The position numbers and the translations under genes are program-made. The notes below the pieces were generated by a model that saw only the letters and a program-made list of their open reading frames with translations, searched no databases and was not told the DNA's origin. From positions 1-64,000 of the forward strand of contig NJBF01000015.1 of the NCBI GenBank assembly GCA_003144275.1: a DNA stretch of 64,000 nucleotides, written 5' to 3'. Numbering within the stretch: the first letter of the stretch is position 1; the number at the start of each line of letters is the position of its first letter. The DNA comes from Candidatus Heimdallarchaeota archaeon B3_Heim (GTDB lineage: Archaea > Asgardarchaeota > Heimdallarchaeia > Hodarchaeales > Hodarchaeaceae). This document shows, in pieces, positions 36,128 through 44,968 of this stretch.

Positions 36128-36922
36128 ATGTCTAGTGACAGATCGGATGATCCAAAGGTAGAATTTGCTAAATCAGGACGATCCAAATGTCGAGGGTGTC
36201 AGGAAAAGATTTCTAAGGATATACTTAGGATTGGGGTTCCCTCGCCATTTACCACACCAAAAGGGGAAGTAATTACCTCTTATCGCTACTACCATGTAAA
36301 ATGTATTCCTCGTTACACAATTCAAGACGTAATTTCATTCTTAACAAAGGAAAAACTCGATAATTCGAATTTGCAGATTGATACACTAGCTAGCCTGAAT
36401 CAAATGTTACAAACTGAACCTTCAAAAGAGATAAAATCTGAACAGCAAATTCAAGAACCCTTTCTCGAATATGCGAAGAGTTCACGAGGTAAATGCAGGC
36501 ATTGTGAAGATAAAATTGAGAAAAATTCATTACGAGCCGCAGAACCAGCGTTAGTTGAGTTAGATGATGATAGGCGATTTGTAACACATAAATATTATCA
36601 TCTGGATTGTTATTTGAACAATTCTAACGAGCCTAAAGGCTTGATAAATTCACTAATTGATATTTCGCTCAATAAACAGACGATTGACGAAGGGCAAGTT
36701 GAGGAAATTAAAGGAAGATTTAGCGACTTATATGCAGAAGGAACTGGCGTGGATGAAATTCTTGCGACAATAGGGGTGGAGGCAGTAACTTTCACAATTT
36801 TACGTTCTCGTGCGAAAGAAAAAGGTGTTAAATTTAAGCAAATTGAAAAAGCGATAGATAGGGGTTTGGTACAAGGGGAATTTTTTAAGCCTACACCTGA
36901 TACTGTACAAAAACTGTCCTAG
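36128..36922 (+). CDS. Protein with two PARP-type zinc fingers
   Basis: Protein of 264 aa with two copies of the PARP1-type zinc finger. Finger 1 has C21, C24, H56 and C59; finger 2 has C123, C126, H158 and C161. In each the spacing is C-x2-C-x31-H-x2-C, and each begins with the same (E)(F/Y)AKS(G/S)R frame before the first cysteine and ends with YYH-x2-C, as in eukaryotic PARP1 and DNA ligase III, where such fingers grip DNA breaks. The C-terminal part (about 183-264) is helical, with EEIKGRFSDLYAEGTG, and has no ADP-ribosyltransferase or ligase motif. It follows the longin-like gene with 103 bases between. Likely DNA-break-binding; function otherwise open. Confidence 0.82.
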   Translation: MSSDRSDDPKVEFAKSGRSKCRGCQEKISKDILRIGVPSPFTTPKGEVITSYRYYHVKCIPRYTIQDVISFLTKEKLDNSNLQIDTLASLNQMLQTEPSKEIKSEQQIQEPFLEYAKSSRGKCRHCEDKIEKNSLRAAEPALVELDDDRRFVTHKYYHLDCYLNNSNEPKGLINSLIDISLNKQTIDEGQVEEIKGRFSDLYAEGTGVDEILATIGVEAVTFTILRSRAKEKGVKFKQIEKAIDRGLVQGEFFKPTPDTVQKLS

Positions 36923-36989
36923 CAACTGATTTCCACTTTTAGAATGAGGAAAAGTAATTGCAAAAACAAAAGTTTCTCAATGAAATTAT

Positions 36990-37577
36990 TTATGTAAAAA
37001 ATTCTACTAAAGAGAGGAAGGCTACTTTAGCTACGGTTTTATATCCCTGTACTGATAAGTGCACTCCGTCTCCGACTCCACACCGTGGTTTCAACCTCCC
37101 TTCTTCTGATAAACTGGGATATACATCTATTACATACGAATCCAAATTGGAAAGAATTAGTTGATTCAAATTTCTAACATGTTTCCCAAGGCCACCTATG
37201 TTCATCGGTGGAATAGTTAGTACAAAACACGGTATTTGGGTCGAATTGCAATATTGAAAAGCTTGTTCAATGGTTTGCCAAATATCTTCAATTTGTCTTC
37301 CCATCCCTATGTCATTGGCTCCTCCCCACAACAATACACAAGAATACTGATTTAAATTCGGAATAATCAATAATCTGCGTAAAATATCAGATGAAAATTC
37401 TCCACATATACCTTCATTATCTAATTCAAAGGAAAAATCGGGAAATCTCTTTAAAAGATCTACCTCTAACCAGAATTCATAGGTACTTTTAGGATTACCT
37501 CCAAAATGAGGATCAAATTGAGGAAAACCTGCAGTATGCGAATTACCAATGCACAATATTTTTCTTAATTGTACCAT
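36990..37577 (-). CDS. SGNH/GDSL-family hydrolase
   Basis: Hydrolase-like protein of 195 aa. The nucleophile block reads GNSHTAG (the GDS block, here GNS), the oxyanion block GGANDIG carries the Asn, and the C-terminal block DGVHLSVQGY contains the Asp-His of the catalytic triad. Such enzymes remove acyl or acetyl groups from lipids or sugars. Length and block order are normal. No signal peptide. It is followed on the same strand by a membrane protein, with 12 bases between. Confidence 0.8.
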   Translation of the reverse strand: MVQLRKILCIGNSHTAGFPQFDPHFGGNPKSTYEFWLEVDLLKRFPDFSFELDNEGICGEFSSDILRRLLIIPNLNQYSCVLLWGGANDIGMGRQIEDIWQTIEQAFQYCNSTQIPCFVLTIPPMNIGGLGKHVRNLNQLILSNLDSYVIDVYPSLSEEGRLKPRCGVGDGVHLSVQGYKTVAKVAFLSLVEFFT

Positions 37578-37589
37578 GAGAATCAGTGA

Positions 37590-38378
37590 CTATGACGTCT
37601 TTGGGGAATCTAAAATATTAAGGATAGAAGGAAGATCAATTTGGCCATAATCAGTCTTTTTAGAATAAATAAACGCACCAAGTAGGAAGATTAGGTATAA
37701 AATTACATTGAAATATACCAACCAATCAAGAATGTTCCAAGATACTGTGAGTAAGTTTAATTGTTCAATTCCTTTCAAAACTAGCCAACAAAATACAGAA
37801 ACAAAGGTGTATACAAGTGTAATGGCACCTAGTCTAAAAACTCGTTGTGCAAGAATCATTAATCTAATTTCTTCGTCTTCAAAATTATCCAAGATGAGAT
37901 TGACTCTTTTATAAGCCATGAAAAGAAGATAGATAACTGAAATGAAACTTGCGAGATATAAAAAGACCTCAATTCGAACAGGATCAACTAGCAAGTAAAT
38001 ATCTGGATTAATAGCAGTAAACACAGACATACCTATAGATCCACCAAAAATTGGTAGAGAGTATCGCTCAAATGTATTGGTAGTGTTTAAAAATGCAGAG
38101 AAGTACGCGTTTCCGACTTCCAAAAATATAACCCAAACAAAAATGTTAGCCAGAAGGAAAAAATTAATTGGAGGAATTTCGGGTAAAAAAACTGCAAGAA
38201 GGAAGAACACGAAAATCGAACAGGAAGAGATGAAAATTAACGAAATATGAAGCAGAATAGGTTCCTCTTTTTGCCTGAAAATGCGAAAAAATGACATCCC
38301 ATTCAGTAAGGAAAATCCAGCACAGAGCAAAAGAGGTATTCCCAGTATTAGTGATTCAATAAGGGACATGTTATTCAT
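37590..38378 (-). CDS. Seven-helix membrane protein, unknown
   Basis: Protein of 262 aa with about seven membrane segments (for example SLILGIPLLLCAGFSLL, ISLIFISSCSIFVFFLLA, LVYTFVSVFCWLVL, YFNVILYLIFLLGAFIY) and a short charged C-terminus. No channel, transporter or sensor motif was recognised. Its start overlaps the end of the RHH gene by 8 bases (38371-38378), so translation is probably coupled, and a SGNH hydrolase follows downstream. The three-gene order RHH, membrane protein, hydrolase suggests a small lipid- or envelope-modifying operon under RHH control. Confidence 0.6.
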   Translation of the reverse strand: MNNMSLIESLILGIPLLLCAGFSLLNGMSFFRIFRQKEEPILLHISLIFISSCSIFVFFLLAVFLPEIPPINFFLLANIFVWVIFLEVGNAYFSAFLNTTNTFERYSLPIFGGSIGMSVFTAINPDIYLLVDPVRIEVFLYLASFISVIYLLFMAYKRVNLILDNFEDEEIRLMILAQRVFRLGAITLVYTFVSVFCWLVLKGIEQLNLLTVSWNILDWLVYFNVILYLIFLLGAFIYSKKTDYGQIDLPSILNILDSPKTS

Positions 38379-38586
38379 CCCCTAAAAGTTTCTTTTTATC
38401 GAGCCCAAGCTCATGGTAAATTCTAGCTGCGTACTCTTTGGACCATTCTTCAGTTTTTTCTTCTAGTACTTTGGCAGCTAGAACAGAAATTTTTAGATTT
38501 AGTATTTTTGCATTCTTTTCCAAGTGTTCTAGTGTTTTTTTGTTAATTCTGATGGATAAGACTCTTGTGGATACCAAATAACTCAC
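38371..38586 (-). CDS. Ribbon-helix-helix DNA-binding protein
   Basis: Small protein of 71 aa of the CopG/Arc type. The N-terminal strand STRVLSIRINKKT pairs between subunits to enter the major groove, and two helices (LEHLEKNAKILNLK and ISVLAAKVLEEKTEEW) follow. It is first in the leftward operon with the membrane protein, overlapping it by eight bases. An autoregulator of this operon is the natural guess; a type II antitoxin is less likely because the next gene is a membrane protein, not a toxin. Confidence 0.7.
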   Translation of the reverse strand: MSYLVSTRVLSIRINKKTLEHLEKNAKILNLKISVLAAKVLEEKTEEWSKEYAARIYHELGLDKKKLLGDE

Positions 38587-38671
38587 CCTATTCCTATTTC
38601 ATACAATAGTAGCCAAGTGTAATCGTTGTACACAAGCAATTATCAATAACCATTTTAATCTTCTGTAAGTG

Positions 38672-38680
38672 TTTATAAAT
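38672..38680 (+). promoter_or_regulatory. TATA box of the first UbiA gene
   Basis: TTTATAAAT is centred 28 bases before the ATG at 38704, so the mRNA probably begins only a base or two before it. It argues against the TTG at 38689 as the start. Confidence 0.55.
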
Positions 38681-38703
38681 GCCGAGACTTGGTGTTCATT
38701 CCC

Positions 38704-39663
38704 ATGACTGATGTATCAATGCACTTAACAGCCCAAGATGAGCAAATACACTCCACTTTTTTACAGAAAATTCAAATTTGGATTTTTGCATTGAGAGCCC
38801 CTTTCTTCACAGCTTCATTGGTACCGTTGCTTCTTGGAATGACAATCGCTTACTATGAAACTTCTTCGATTGATCTCATTTTAGGATTATTGACATTAGT
38901 TGCAGGTGTATCTATACATGCAGGGACAAACCTAATTAATGATTATTATGACCGTTCAACAGATGATATCAATATTTACTATTCACAATTTAACGGTGGT
39001 TCTCGTATGATCCAAAATGATATTATCGCTCCCCGTAAAATATTACAAGCATCCGTTCTGTCGTATATAGTTGGATCAGTAACGGCTATAATAATTTTAT
39101 TCTTAATTCAAGGTGTTTTGCTAATTATATTCTTATCCGTTGCAGTCTTGTTAGGATTTTTTTATACAGCGTTACCTGTAAGTCTTAGTTATCGTGGTTT
39201 GGGAGAAATAGCTGTTTTTGTAGGTTTTGGGCCTTTAGGGGTCTTTTCTGCATACTATATTCAGTTAGGACATATCAATTCATCCTTATTAACCATTGTG
39301 TCCATACCAATAGCTATCTTGATATCTTTAGTTCTGTTTTTGAATGAGTTTCAAGATTTTGAAGCAGATGCTACAGCAGGCAAAAATACTTTGGTAGTCA
39401 TGCTAGGAAAAAAGAAGTCGGTTAAGATATATTCTGTAGGGATGATTTTAGCTTATATCACTTTACCACTATTTGTTTTACTATCATGGTTACCTGTTAT
39501 CACGCTTCTTCCTATGATAACATTTCCTGTTGCTGTAAAAGCTGTAACACACGCAAATGGAAATTATGATAAAATAAAGGAGCTTCTACCTGCTAATGGA
39601 CAAACAATATTAATTCATTTTGTATTTGGTTTGTTACTAGCTGTTAGCTTCGTAATTGCATAG
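38704..39663 (+). CDS. UbiA-family prenyltransferase (MenA-like)
   Basis: Membrane prenyltransferase, about 319 aa, with eight or so hydrophobic helices. The first aspartate-rich motif is N-D-Y-Y-D-R-S-T-D (after GTNLI) and the second is NEFQDFEADATAGKNTLVV, very like MenA (NEFPDxEAD). Such enzymes add an isoprenoid chain to 1,4-dihydroxy-2-naphthoate for menaquinone, or to other aromatic or glycerol acceptors. The ATG at 38704 is chosen over TTG 38689 because of the TATA box 28 bases upstream. A second UbiA gene is at 48468. Confidence 0.88.
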   Translation: MTDVSMHLTAQDEQIHSTFLQKIQIWIFALRAPFFTASLVPLLLGMTIAYYETSSIDLILGLLTLVAGVSIHAGTNLINDYYDRSTDDINIYYSQFNGGSRMIQNDIIAPRKILQASVLSYIVGSVTAIIILFLIQGVLLIIFLSVAVLLGFFYTALPVSLSYRGLGEIAVFVGFGPLGVFSAYYIQLGHINSSLLTIVSIPIAILISLVLFLNEFQDFEADATAGKNTLVVMLGKKKSVKIYSVGMILAYITLPLFVLLSWLPVITLLPMITFPVAVKAVTHANGNYDKIKELLPANGQTILIHFVFGLLLAVSFVIA

Positions 39664-39813
39664 TATAGTTTCCCTACTCCATTTTGCTCTGTACATAAAG
39701 AGATATAACTATCGCTAAATCTCTCTTTCATTAGTTCTACTAGCTATCCCACCTGATATTTAGGATTCTCAGGCGTAGATTAAAAAAAGCTAAACTAAAT
39801 TCTGGGTAAAGAT

Positions 39814-41865
39814 ATGAAATGCTTAGGTATTGATATTGGAGGTACTTTCACAGATTTAATATTGGTTGACTCAGAAAAGGGATTAGCTACTCTTCATAAA
39901 GTGTCAAGTACACCAAATAATCAATCTATCGGAACACAACAAGGATTAGAGCTGTTTAAAGAAAAATCAATTGAACTTTCGAATTTAGATGTTGTTGTGC
40001 ACGGGACAACAGTTGCGACAAATGCCATATTAGAACAAAAAGGAGTAAAAACAGCATTAGTAGCAACAGTGGGGTTTACAGATGTCATTGAAATCGGTCG
40101 TCAAAATCGTTCAAATCTCTATTCATTTTACCCAAAAAGAGTTGACCCACTGATACCAAGAGAATTAAGATTCGGTATTTCAGAACGACTCGACTCAGAA
40201 GGAAACATCGTTGTACCACTAGATACGGATGGAATAAATGTGATAATCGAAAAGATTCAGAAATTAGGGGTGCAATCTTTAGCAATTTCGCTATTATTTT
40301 CGTTTTTCAATCCAACTCATGAAATAATGATTGGTCAAAAAATAAAGGAAGTTCTTCCTAATTTACATATCTCACGGTCAAGTTGGGTATTACCAGTATT
40401 TCGAGAATTTGATCGAACTAGTGTAACTGTTCTTGATGCATATATCGCCCCTATTATGAAAAATTACTTTAATTCGTTTATGGAAGTTATTCAGAAACAA
40501 GATATTACTAATCCTCCGTTAATTTTGTTATCCTCTGGGGGAGTTACTCAAATAAAAAATGCAGCAGAAAAATCTGTAGAAACGGTTCTTTCCGGTCTGG
40601 CTGGAGGAGTTCTTGGGGGGTATTATTCTTCTCAACTGTTGCAGCTTAAAGATGTCATAACATTAGATATCGGAGGAACTTCGACAGACGTCGCCAGTAT
40701 TGTTAATGGAAAAATTGAAATAACCTCAGAAAATACAGTATCAGATCATCCCATTCCTTTACCAACAATCGCGGTTCAAACAATCGGAGCTGGTGGTGGG
40801 TCGATAGCTAGACAACAACATGGAATACTACATGTTGGCCCAGAAAGTGCTGGAGCTGATCCAGGTCCAGCCTGTTATGAGAAGGGAGGGAATTATCCCA
40901 CCGTTACCGATGCCAATCTAATACGGCGTCTCCTTAATCCTAATTTTTTCTGTAGTGGTACCATTAAAATTAGTTCAGAAAAAGCAGAAGAAGTAATGAT
41001 CAAACTTTCAGAAAATCTATCGCTGAAATCACTTGAAGAGGCCGCTGAAGGAGTAATTGAGGTTTTTGAGAACAATGTCGCTTTAGCTTTACGAAAAGTG
41101 AGTACTGAAAAAGGGTTAGATAGTCGTAACTTCACCCTCTGCTGTTTTGGAGGAGGCGGGCCTTTACATGCCTGTTCGCTTGCCGATCGATTATCAATAT
41201 CAAAAGTCATTGTTCCTCCTTATCCAGGTGTATGGTCAGCTTTCGGTTTATTGACTGCTGACATTAAACATAATTTTACTAAATCTATTATTAAGCCATT
41301 GAACCAGTTAGTTCTGCCTCTATTGGATTCTTCATTCGAAGAACTCGTTCATGAAGGAATAAAATTGTGTATTGAAGACGGTTTTAGTCAAGACGATATT
41401 ATTATTGTTAAAAGTGTCGATATTAGACTTGTCGGTCAATCTTATGAAATTACAGTGCCATTTAGTGACACCTTTGATGAAATTTCAGAGTCTTTCGACA
41501 AGGCCCACGAACAAGCATATGGCTATTCCTCTCCAGAAGCACCTCACGAGATTATAAATATTCGTGTTTCAGCGTTGGTACAACTTCCTAAATTTTCTTT
41601 GGCAAAGCTGCCTCACGGAGGAGAAGAACCATCTCCAGAAAGTTTTTTAGAAGTACGAAGAGTTTTTCTTCATGGTAAATGGGAAGAAGTAAATGTTTAT
41701 AGAAAATTACATCTGTGTTCAGGAAATAAGATTATTGGACCAAGTATAATTGAACAGGCTGATTCCACCATTCTTGTTGATAGCGGATGGATGATGGAGG
41801 TTCTCGAAGACGGACACATTATCATGAAAAGAATGCAGGAGGATAAAACAGAACATGAAACTTGA
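39814..41865 (+). CDS. Hydantoinase A / 5-oxoprolinase-type subunit A
   Basis: ATP-dependent amidohydrolase subunit of 683 aa. The N-terminal GIDIGGTFTDLILVD and later LDIGGTSTDVAS and GAGGGSIAR are the sugar-kinase/Hsp70-like ATP-binding segments of the hydantoinase/oxoprolinase family. It pairs with subunit B, whose start overlaps it by 11 bases. The family splits cyclic amides (hydantoins, 5-oxoproline) or carboxylates ketones such as acetone and acetophenone, all with ATP. The substrate cannot be read from this sequence. Confidence 0.9.
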   Translation: MKCLGIDIGGTFTDLILVDSEKGLATLHKVSSTPNNQSIGTQQGLELFKEKSIELSNLDVVVHGTTVATNAILEQKGVKTALVATVGFTDVIEIGRQNRSNLYSFYPKRVDPLIPRELRFGISERLDSEGNIVVPLDTDGINVIIEKIQKLGVQSLAISLLFSFFNPTHEIMIGQKIKEVLPNLHISRSSWVLPVFREFDRTSVTVLDAYIAPIMKNYFNSFMEVIQKQDITNPPLILLSSGGVTQIKNAAEKSVETVLSGLAGGVLGGYYSSQLLQLKDVITLDIGGTSTDVASIVNGKIEITSENTVSDHPIPLPTIAVQTIGAGGGSIARQQHGILHVGPESAGADPGPACYEKGGNYPTVTDANLIRRLLNPNFFCSGTIKISSEKAEEVMIKLSENLSLKSLEEAAEGVIEVFENNVALALRKVSTEKGLDSRNFTLCCFGGGGPLHACSLADRLSISKVIVPPYPGVWSAFGLLTADIKHNFTKSIIKPLNQLVLPLLDSSFEELVHEGIKLCIEDGFSQDDIIIVKSVDIRLVGQSYEITVPFSDTFDEISESFDKAHEQAYGYSSPEAPHEIINIRVSALVQLPKFSLAKLPHGGEEPSPESFLEVRRVFLHGKWEEVNVYRKLHLCSGNKIIGPSIIEQADSTILVDSGWMMEVLEDGHIIMKRMQEDKTEHET

Positions 41866-43423
41866 TTTCATTAGCTTAAGTGTGATCCAGAAAGCTCTAG
41901 AGAATATTGCCGAGGAAATGGGAATCGTCCTTCGTCGTGCTTCGTTCAGTGCAAATTGTAAGGAGCGTCTTGACTTCTCATGTGCTATTTTTAATTCCGA
42001 AGGAGAATTGGTAGCACAAGCAGAACACATTCCTGTCCATTTAGGGGCTATGTTTTCATCTATGGACACAGTATTAGCCCAATATAATGTGAATTCCTTC
42101 AATCCAGGAGACATTATAATTTTAAATTCTCCTTTTTCAGGGGGTACTCATCTCCCAGACATCTCTTTTATTTTACCAGTGTTTATCGAGAATAAATTGA
42201 CTTTTTTTGTTACTAATAGGGCCCATCATTCAGATATTGGTGGTTCTACGCCCGGAAGTATGCCTGGTACCTCTACAGAGATATATCAGGAAGGTTTAAT
42301 CATTCCACCTGTTAAATTGTATTCCAAGGGAGTAGAAAATGAGGATATCTTGAATCTTATCTTGTCTAACGTCCGTGTGAAGGAGGAGCGTCTTGGTGAT
42401 TTTCGAGCTCAGCGTGCTGCACTAATTCGAGGAGAGGATCGATTAACGGAATTAGCAACGGATTATGATAGAGATTTTCTTTTAAATTCCGTAACACAAT
42501 TAATGGAATTATCAGAACATTCTTTTAGATCCCATCTCGGAAATTTTCCAGATAAGACACTCAAATTTTGTGATTACTTGGACTCCAACGGAATAACTGA
42601 AAATCCTGTAAAGATTCAAGTAACGATGAATAAAATTAATGATAAGGTGAATGTGTCATTTGAGGGGACAGATAAACAGCAGATAGGTAATGTAAATTGT
42701 CCAAAAAGTGTGGTGTACTCATGTGTATATTATGTATTTAGAGTACTTACAGATCCTTCTATTATGACCAATGCAGGTCTATTTAGAAATATTGAAATTG
42801 GAATACCAGTGGGAAGTCTTCTTGACCCTAAATTTCCTGCCGCTGTTTCAAGTGGAAATGTAGAAACTTCCCAGAGAATAGTTGATGTACTATTGGGAGC
42901 ATTAGCTCAATCATTTTCCGAAATACCAGCCGCTTCTCAAGGGACTATGAATAACATATCCCTCGGATCTACAAAAGGAAATACTCCATTTACTTATTAT
43001 GAGACTTTGGGAGGAGGAACAGGGGCTGGAAAATTTTATAAAGGTACATCAGCTATTCACAGTCACATGACAAATACGTTAAACACCCCAATTGAAGCAT
43101 TCGAACTTATCTTTCCATTTAGAGTTAAGAAATATGCTATTAGGAAGAATTCTGGTGGAAGTGGCAAGAATACAGGGGGGGACGGAATTGAAAAGGAGAT
43201 TGAATGTTTAGTGGATACTACAGTTTCAATCCAGTCTGAAAGAAGAACTTTTTCACCGTATGGTATATATGGAGGGCAACCTGGAGCGAAAGGGGCCAAT
43301 TCTGTTAGGAAAAGGAATGGAGAAGTGATAAATCTCCCAGGAAGGATTATTACGAAACTTTCCTCTGGAGATACCTTGATGATTAAAACGCCTGGAGGTG
43401 GGGGATATGGGAAAAGGAAGTAG
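41855..43423 (+). CDS. Hydantoinase B / 5-oxoprolinase-type subunit B
   Basis: Partner subunit of 522 aa. It begins MKLDFISLSVIQKALENIAEEMGIVLRR..., the usual HyuB start, and keeps SGGTHLPD, NRAHHSDIGGSTPGSMP and a C-terminal GGGTGAGKFYKGTSA and GGGGYGK. Its ATG lies inside the last 11 bases of the subunit A gene, so the two are translated together. Length is normal for the subunit. It works only as a complex with subunit A. Confidence 0.9.
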   Translation: MKLDFISLSVIQKALENIAEEMGIVLRRASFSANCKERLDFSCAIFNSEGELVAQAEHIPVHLGAMFSSMDTVLAQYNVNSFNPGDIIILNSPFSGGTHLPDISFILPVFIENKLTFFVTNRAHHSDIGGSTPGSMPGTSTEIYQEGLIIPPVKLYSKGVENEDILNLILSNVRVKEERLGDFRAQRAALIRGEDRLTELATDYDRDFLLNSVTQLMELSEHSFRSHLGNFPDKTLKFCDYLDSNGITENPVKIQVTMNKINDKVNVSFEGTDKQQIGNVNCPKSVVYSCVYYVFRVLTDPSIMTNAGLFRNIEIGIPVGSLLDPKFPAAVSSGNVETSQRIVDVLLGALAQSFSEIPAASQGTMNNISLGSTKGNTPFTYYETLGGGTGAGKFYKGTSAIHSHMTNTLNTPIEAFELIFPFRVKKYAIRKNSGGSGKNTGGDGIEKEIECLVDTTVSIQSERRTFSPYGIYGGQPGAKGANSVRKRNGEVINLPGRIITKLSSGDTLMIKTPGGGGYGKRK

Positions 43424-43432
43424 GGAATAATT

Positions 43433-44860
43433 ATGGAAATTAGGAATTTTCAAAGCCTTCTTGATTTACCTCCAGGTTCAAATGAGATTTTAGCACGAGA
43501 AATTCTTTTGCAGCTTCTCAAAATTGGGATAGAAGCCGTAAATCCCTTCGAAATAGTAACTAATAGTATTCAGTATGATTCGAACTCCCAGTCGCTCACA
43601 ATCGCCAATTTAAAGCTGGATCTGACAAATAAGCAAGTTCGTGTGATTGGAACAGGGAAAGCTGTTGGACGTATGGCAGAAGCAGTCGAGGCGGTATTAG
43701 AGGGAGTTCCGCTAACAGGCATTATTTGTGTTCCAAAAGGAGTAAAGAAATCTCTAAATCTTGGAAAAATTCAATGTTTGGAATCCACACATCCACTTCC
43801 CTCGGAAATAAACTTCGAAAACACACAGAAAACCATGAAATTTATTCAAGAAATTTCTCCAGACGATCTTGTTATTAGCTTAATAAGCGGGGGAGGATCT
43901 GCATTATGGTCCGCTCCCACACCACCAATAACGATGAACGACCTAAAAGCTCTTAATATGGCACTTCTCCATTCAGGGATGTCAATCCATGAAATTAATG
44001 TGATTAGAAAACATATATCACAAATTAAAGGTGGTAAGGTAGCTCAATTAATCCCGGCAATGTCTATAATCCTACTGCTTTCCGATGTGATTGGTGATCA
44101 AATTGAGAGTATTGCATCTGGTCCATTTTCTCCTGATACAAGCACATATAATGACGTAATCAATCTTTTGAATAAATACTTTTTATCAAAAAATGTTTTA
44201 CCAAAGAGTGTATATGAGGTACTAACTAAGGGGGTAATGGGCGTAATAGCTGAGACACCTAAACCAAAAAATCCCATTTTCTCACGATTCCATCATTTTG
44301 TAATTGGGTCGAATACAGTTGCTCGACAAGCTATATTCAATACCGCAAGTAAAGCGGGTTTAAAAGTAATTAATGATGAACGTTTAGTAGACGGAAATGC
44401 TCGGGAGGTAGGAGTGCAGATGGCAAAATTGGCACATAAAATTGGTAAAGGAAATTCTACTCCAGTATTGTACATCTCAGGGGGTGAACCTATTGTAAAA
44501 GTTAAAGGAAATGGGACTGGAGGAAGAAATCAAGAAGTAGTAGCAGCGTTTCTTAAGGAAATAAGTGCTAATGATCCTTCTCCTGATATTTCATTTGTAT
44601 CTATTGGAACTGATGGAATTGATGGAAATTCAGATTATGCAGGTGCTATTTGTGATAAATATTCACTGAAACTTTATAATAAGAGGAACCTTGATTTAGA
44701 CCAATACCAGGAGAATAATGATTTAACAAACTTTTTTTTACAGCTAGGAAAATGTTTGATCTTGTTGGGGCCAACAGGGACGAATGTGATGGATATCCAT
44801 CTTTTACTTGTTAACGGTACAAATTTAATAGATAATATTGGATTTTCTTCCGGAATTTAA
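43433..44860 (+). CDS. Glycerate 2-kinase (MOFRL type)
   Basis: Protein of 475 aa of the class II glycerate kinase family. The N-terminal domain has KAVGRMAEAVE, GIICVPKGV and STHPLPS, then SGGGSALWSAP and LLSDVIGDQIESIASGP, and the C-terminal MOFRL domain has GGEP, GNGTGGRNQE and TDGIDGNSDYAGAI. It phosphorylates glycerate at C2 for entry into glycolysis. It starts 10 bases after subunit B, so the three genes form one operon; the cyclic amide or ketone product may feed into a glycerate-like acid. Confidence 0.88.
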   Translation: MEIRNFQSLLDLPPGSNEILAREILLQLLKIGIEAVNPFEIVTNSIQYDSNSQSLTIANLKLDLTNKQVRVIGTGKAVGRMAEAVEAVLEGVPLTGIICVPKGVKKSLNLGKIQCLESTHPLPSEINFENTQKTMKFIQEISPDDLVISLISGGGSALWSAPTPPITMNDLKALNMALLHSGMSIHEINVIRKHISQIKGGKVAQLIPAMSIILLLSDVIGDQIESIASGPFSPDTSTYNDVINLLNKYFLSKNVLPKSVYEVLTKGVMGVIAETPKPKNPIFSRFHHFVIGSNTVARQAIFNTASKAGLKVINDERLVDGNAREVGVQMAKLAHKIGKGNSTPVLYISGGEPIVKVKGNGTGGRNQEVVAAFLKEISANDPSPDISFVSIGTDGIDGNSDYAGAICDKYSLKLYNKRNLDLDQYQENNDLTNFFLQLGKCLILLGPTGTNVMDIHLLLVNGTNLIDNIGFSSGI

Positions 44861-44968
44861 CAATGTCCTCTTAGTCTTGAGGAATTAGTTATGTATTGTT
44901 TTTAAGTAATGATCGTTTTCATGTATTTGAAAGTCAACTTGTTAACTTCATACTCTTGCTGTGATTTG

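Noticed and set aside
36958..37164. 68-aa ORF opposite the SGNH hydrolase
   Set aside because: Shadow of the hydrolase gene; no independent support.
37015..37165. tRNA or other RNA gene near the hydrolase end
   Set aside because: No cloverleaf or T-loop sequence found here or elsewhere in the window.
38371..38586. Type II antitoxin reading of the RHH protein
   Set aside because: The coupled next gene is a seven-helix membrane protein, not a known toxin family.
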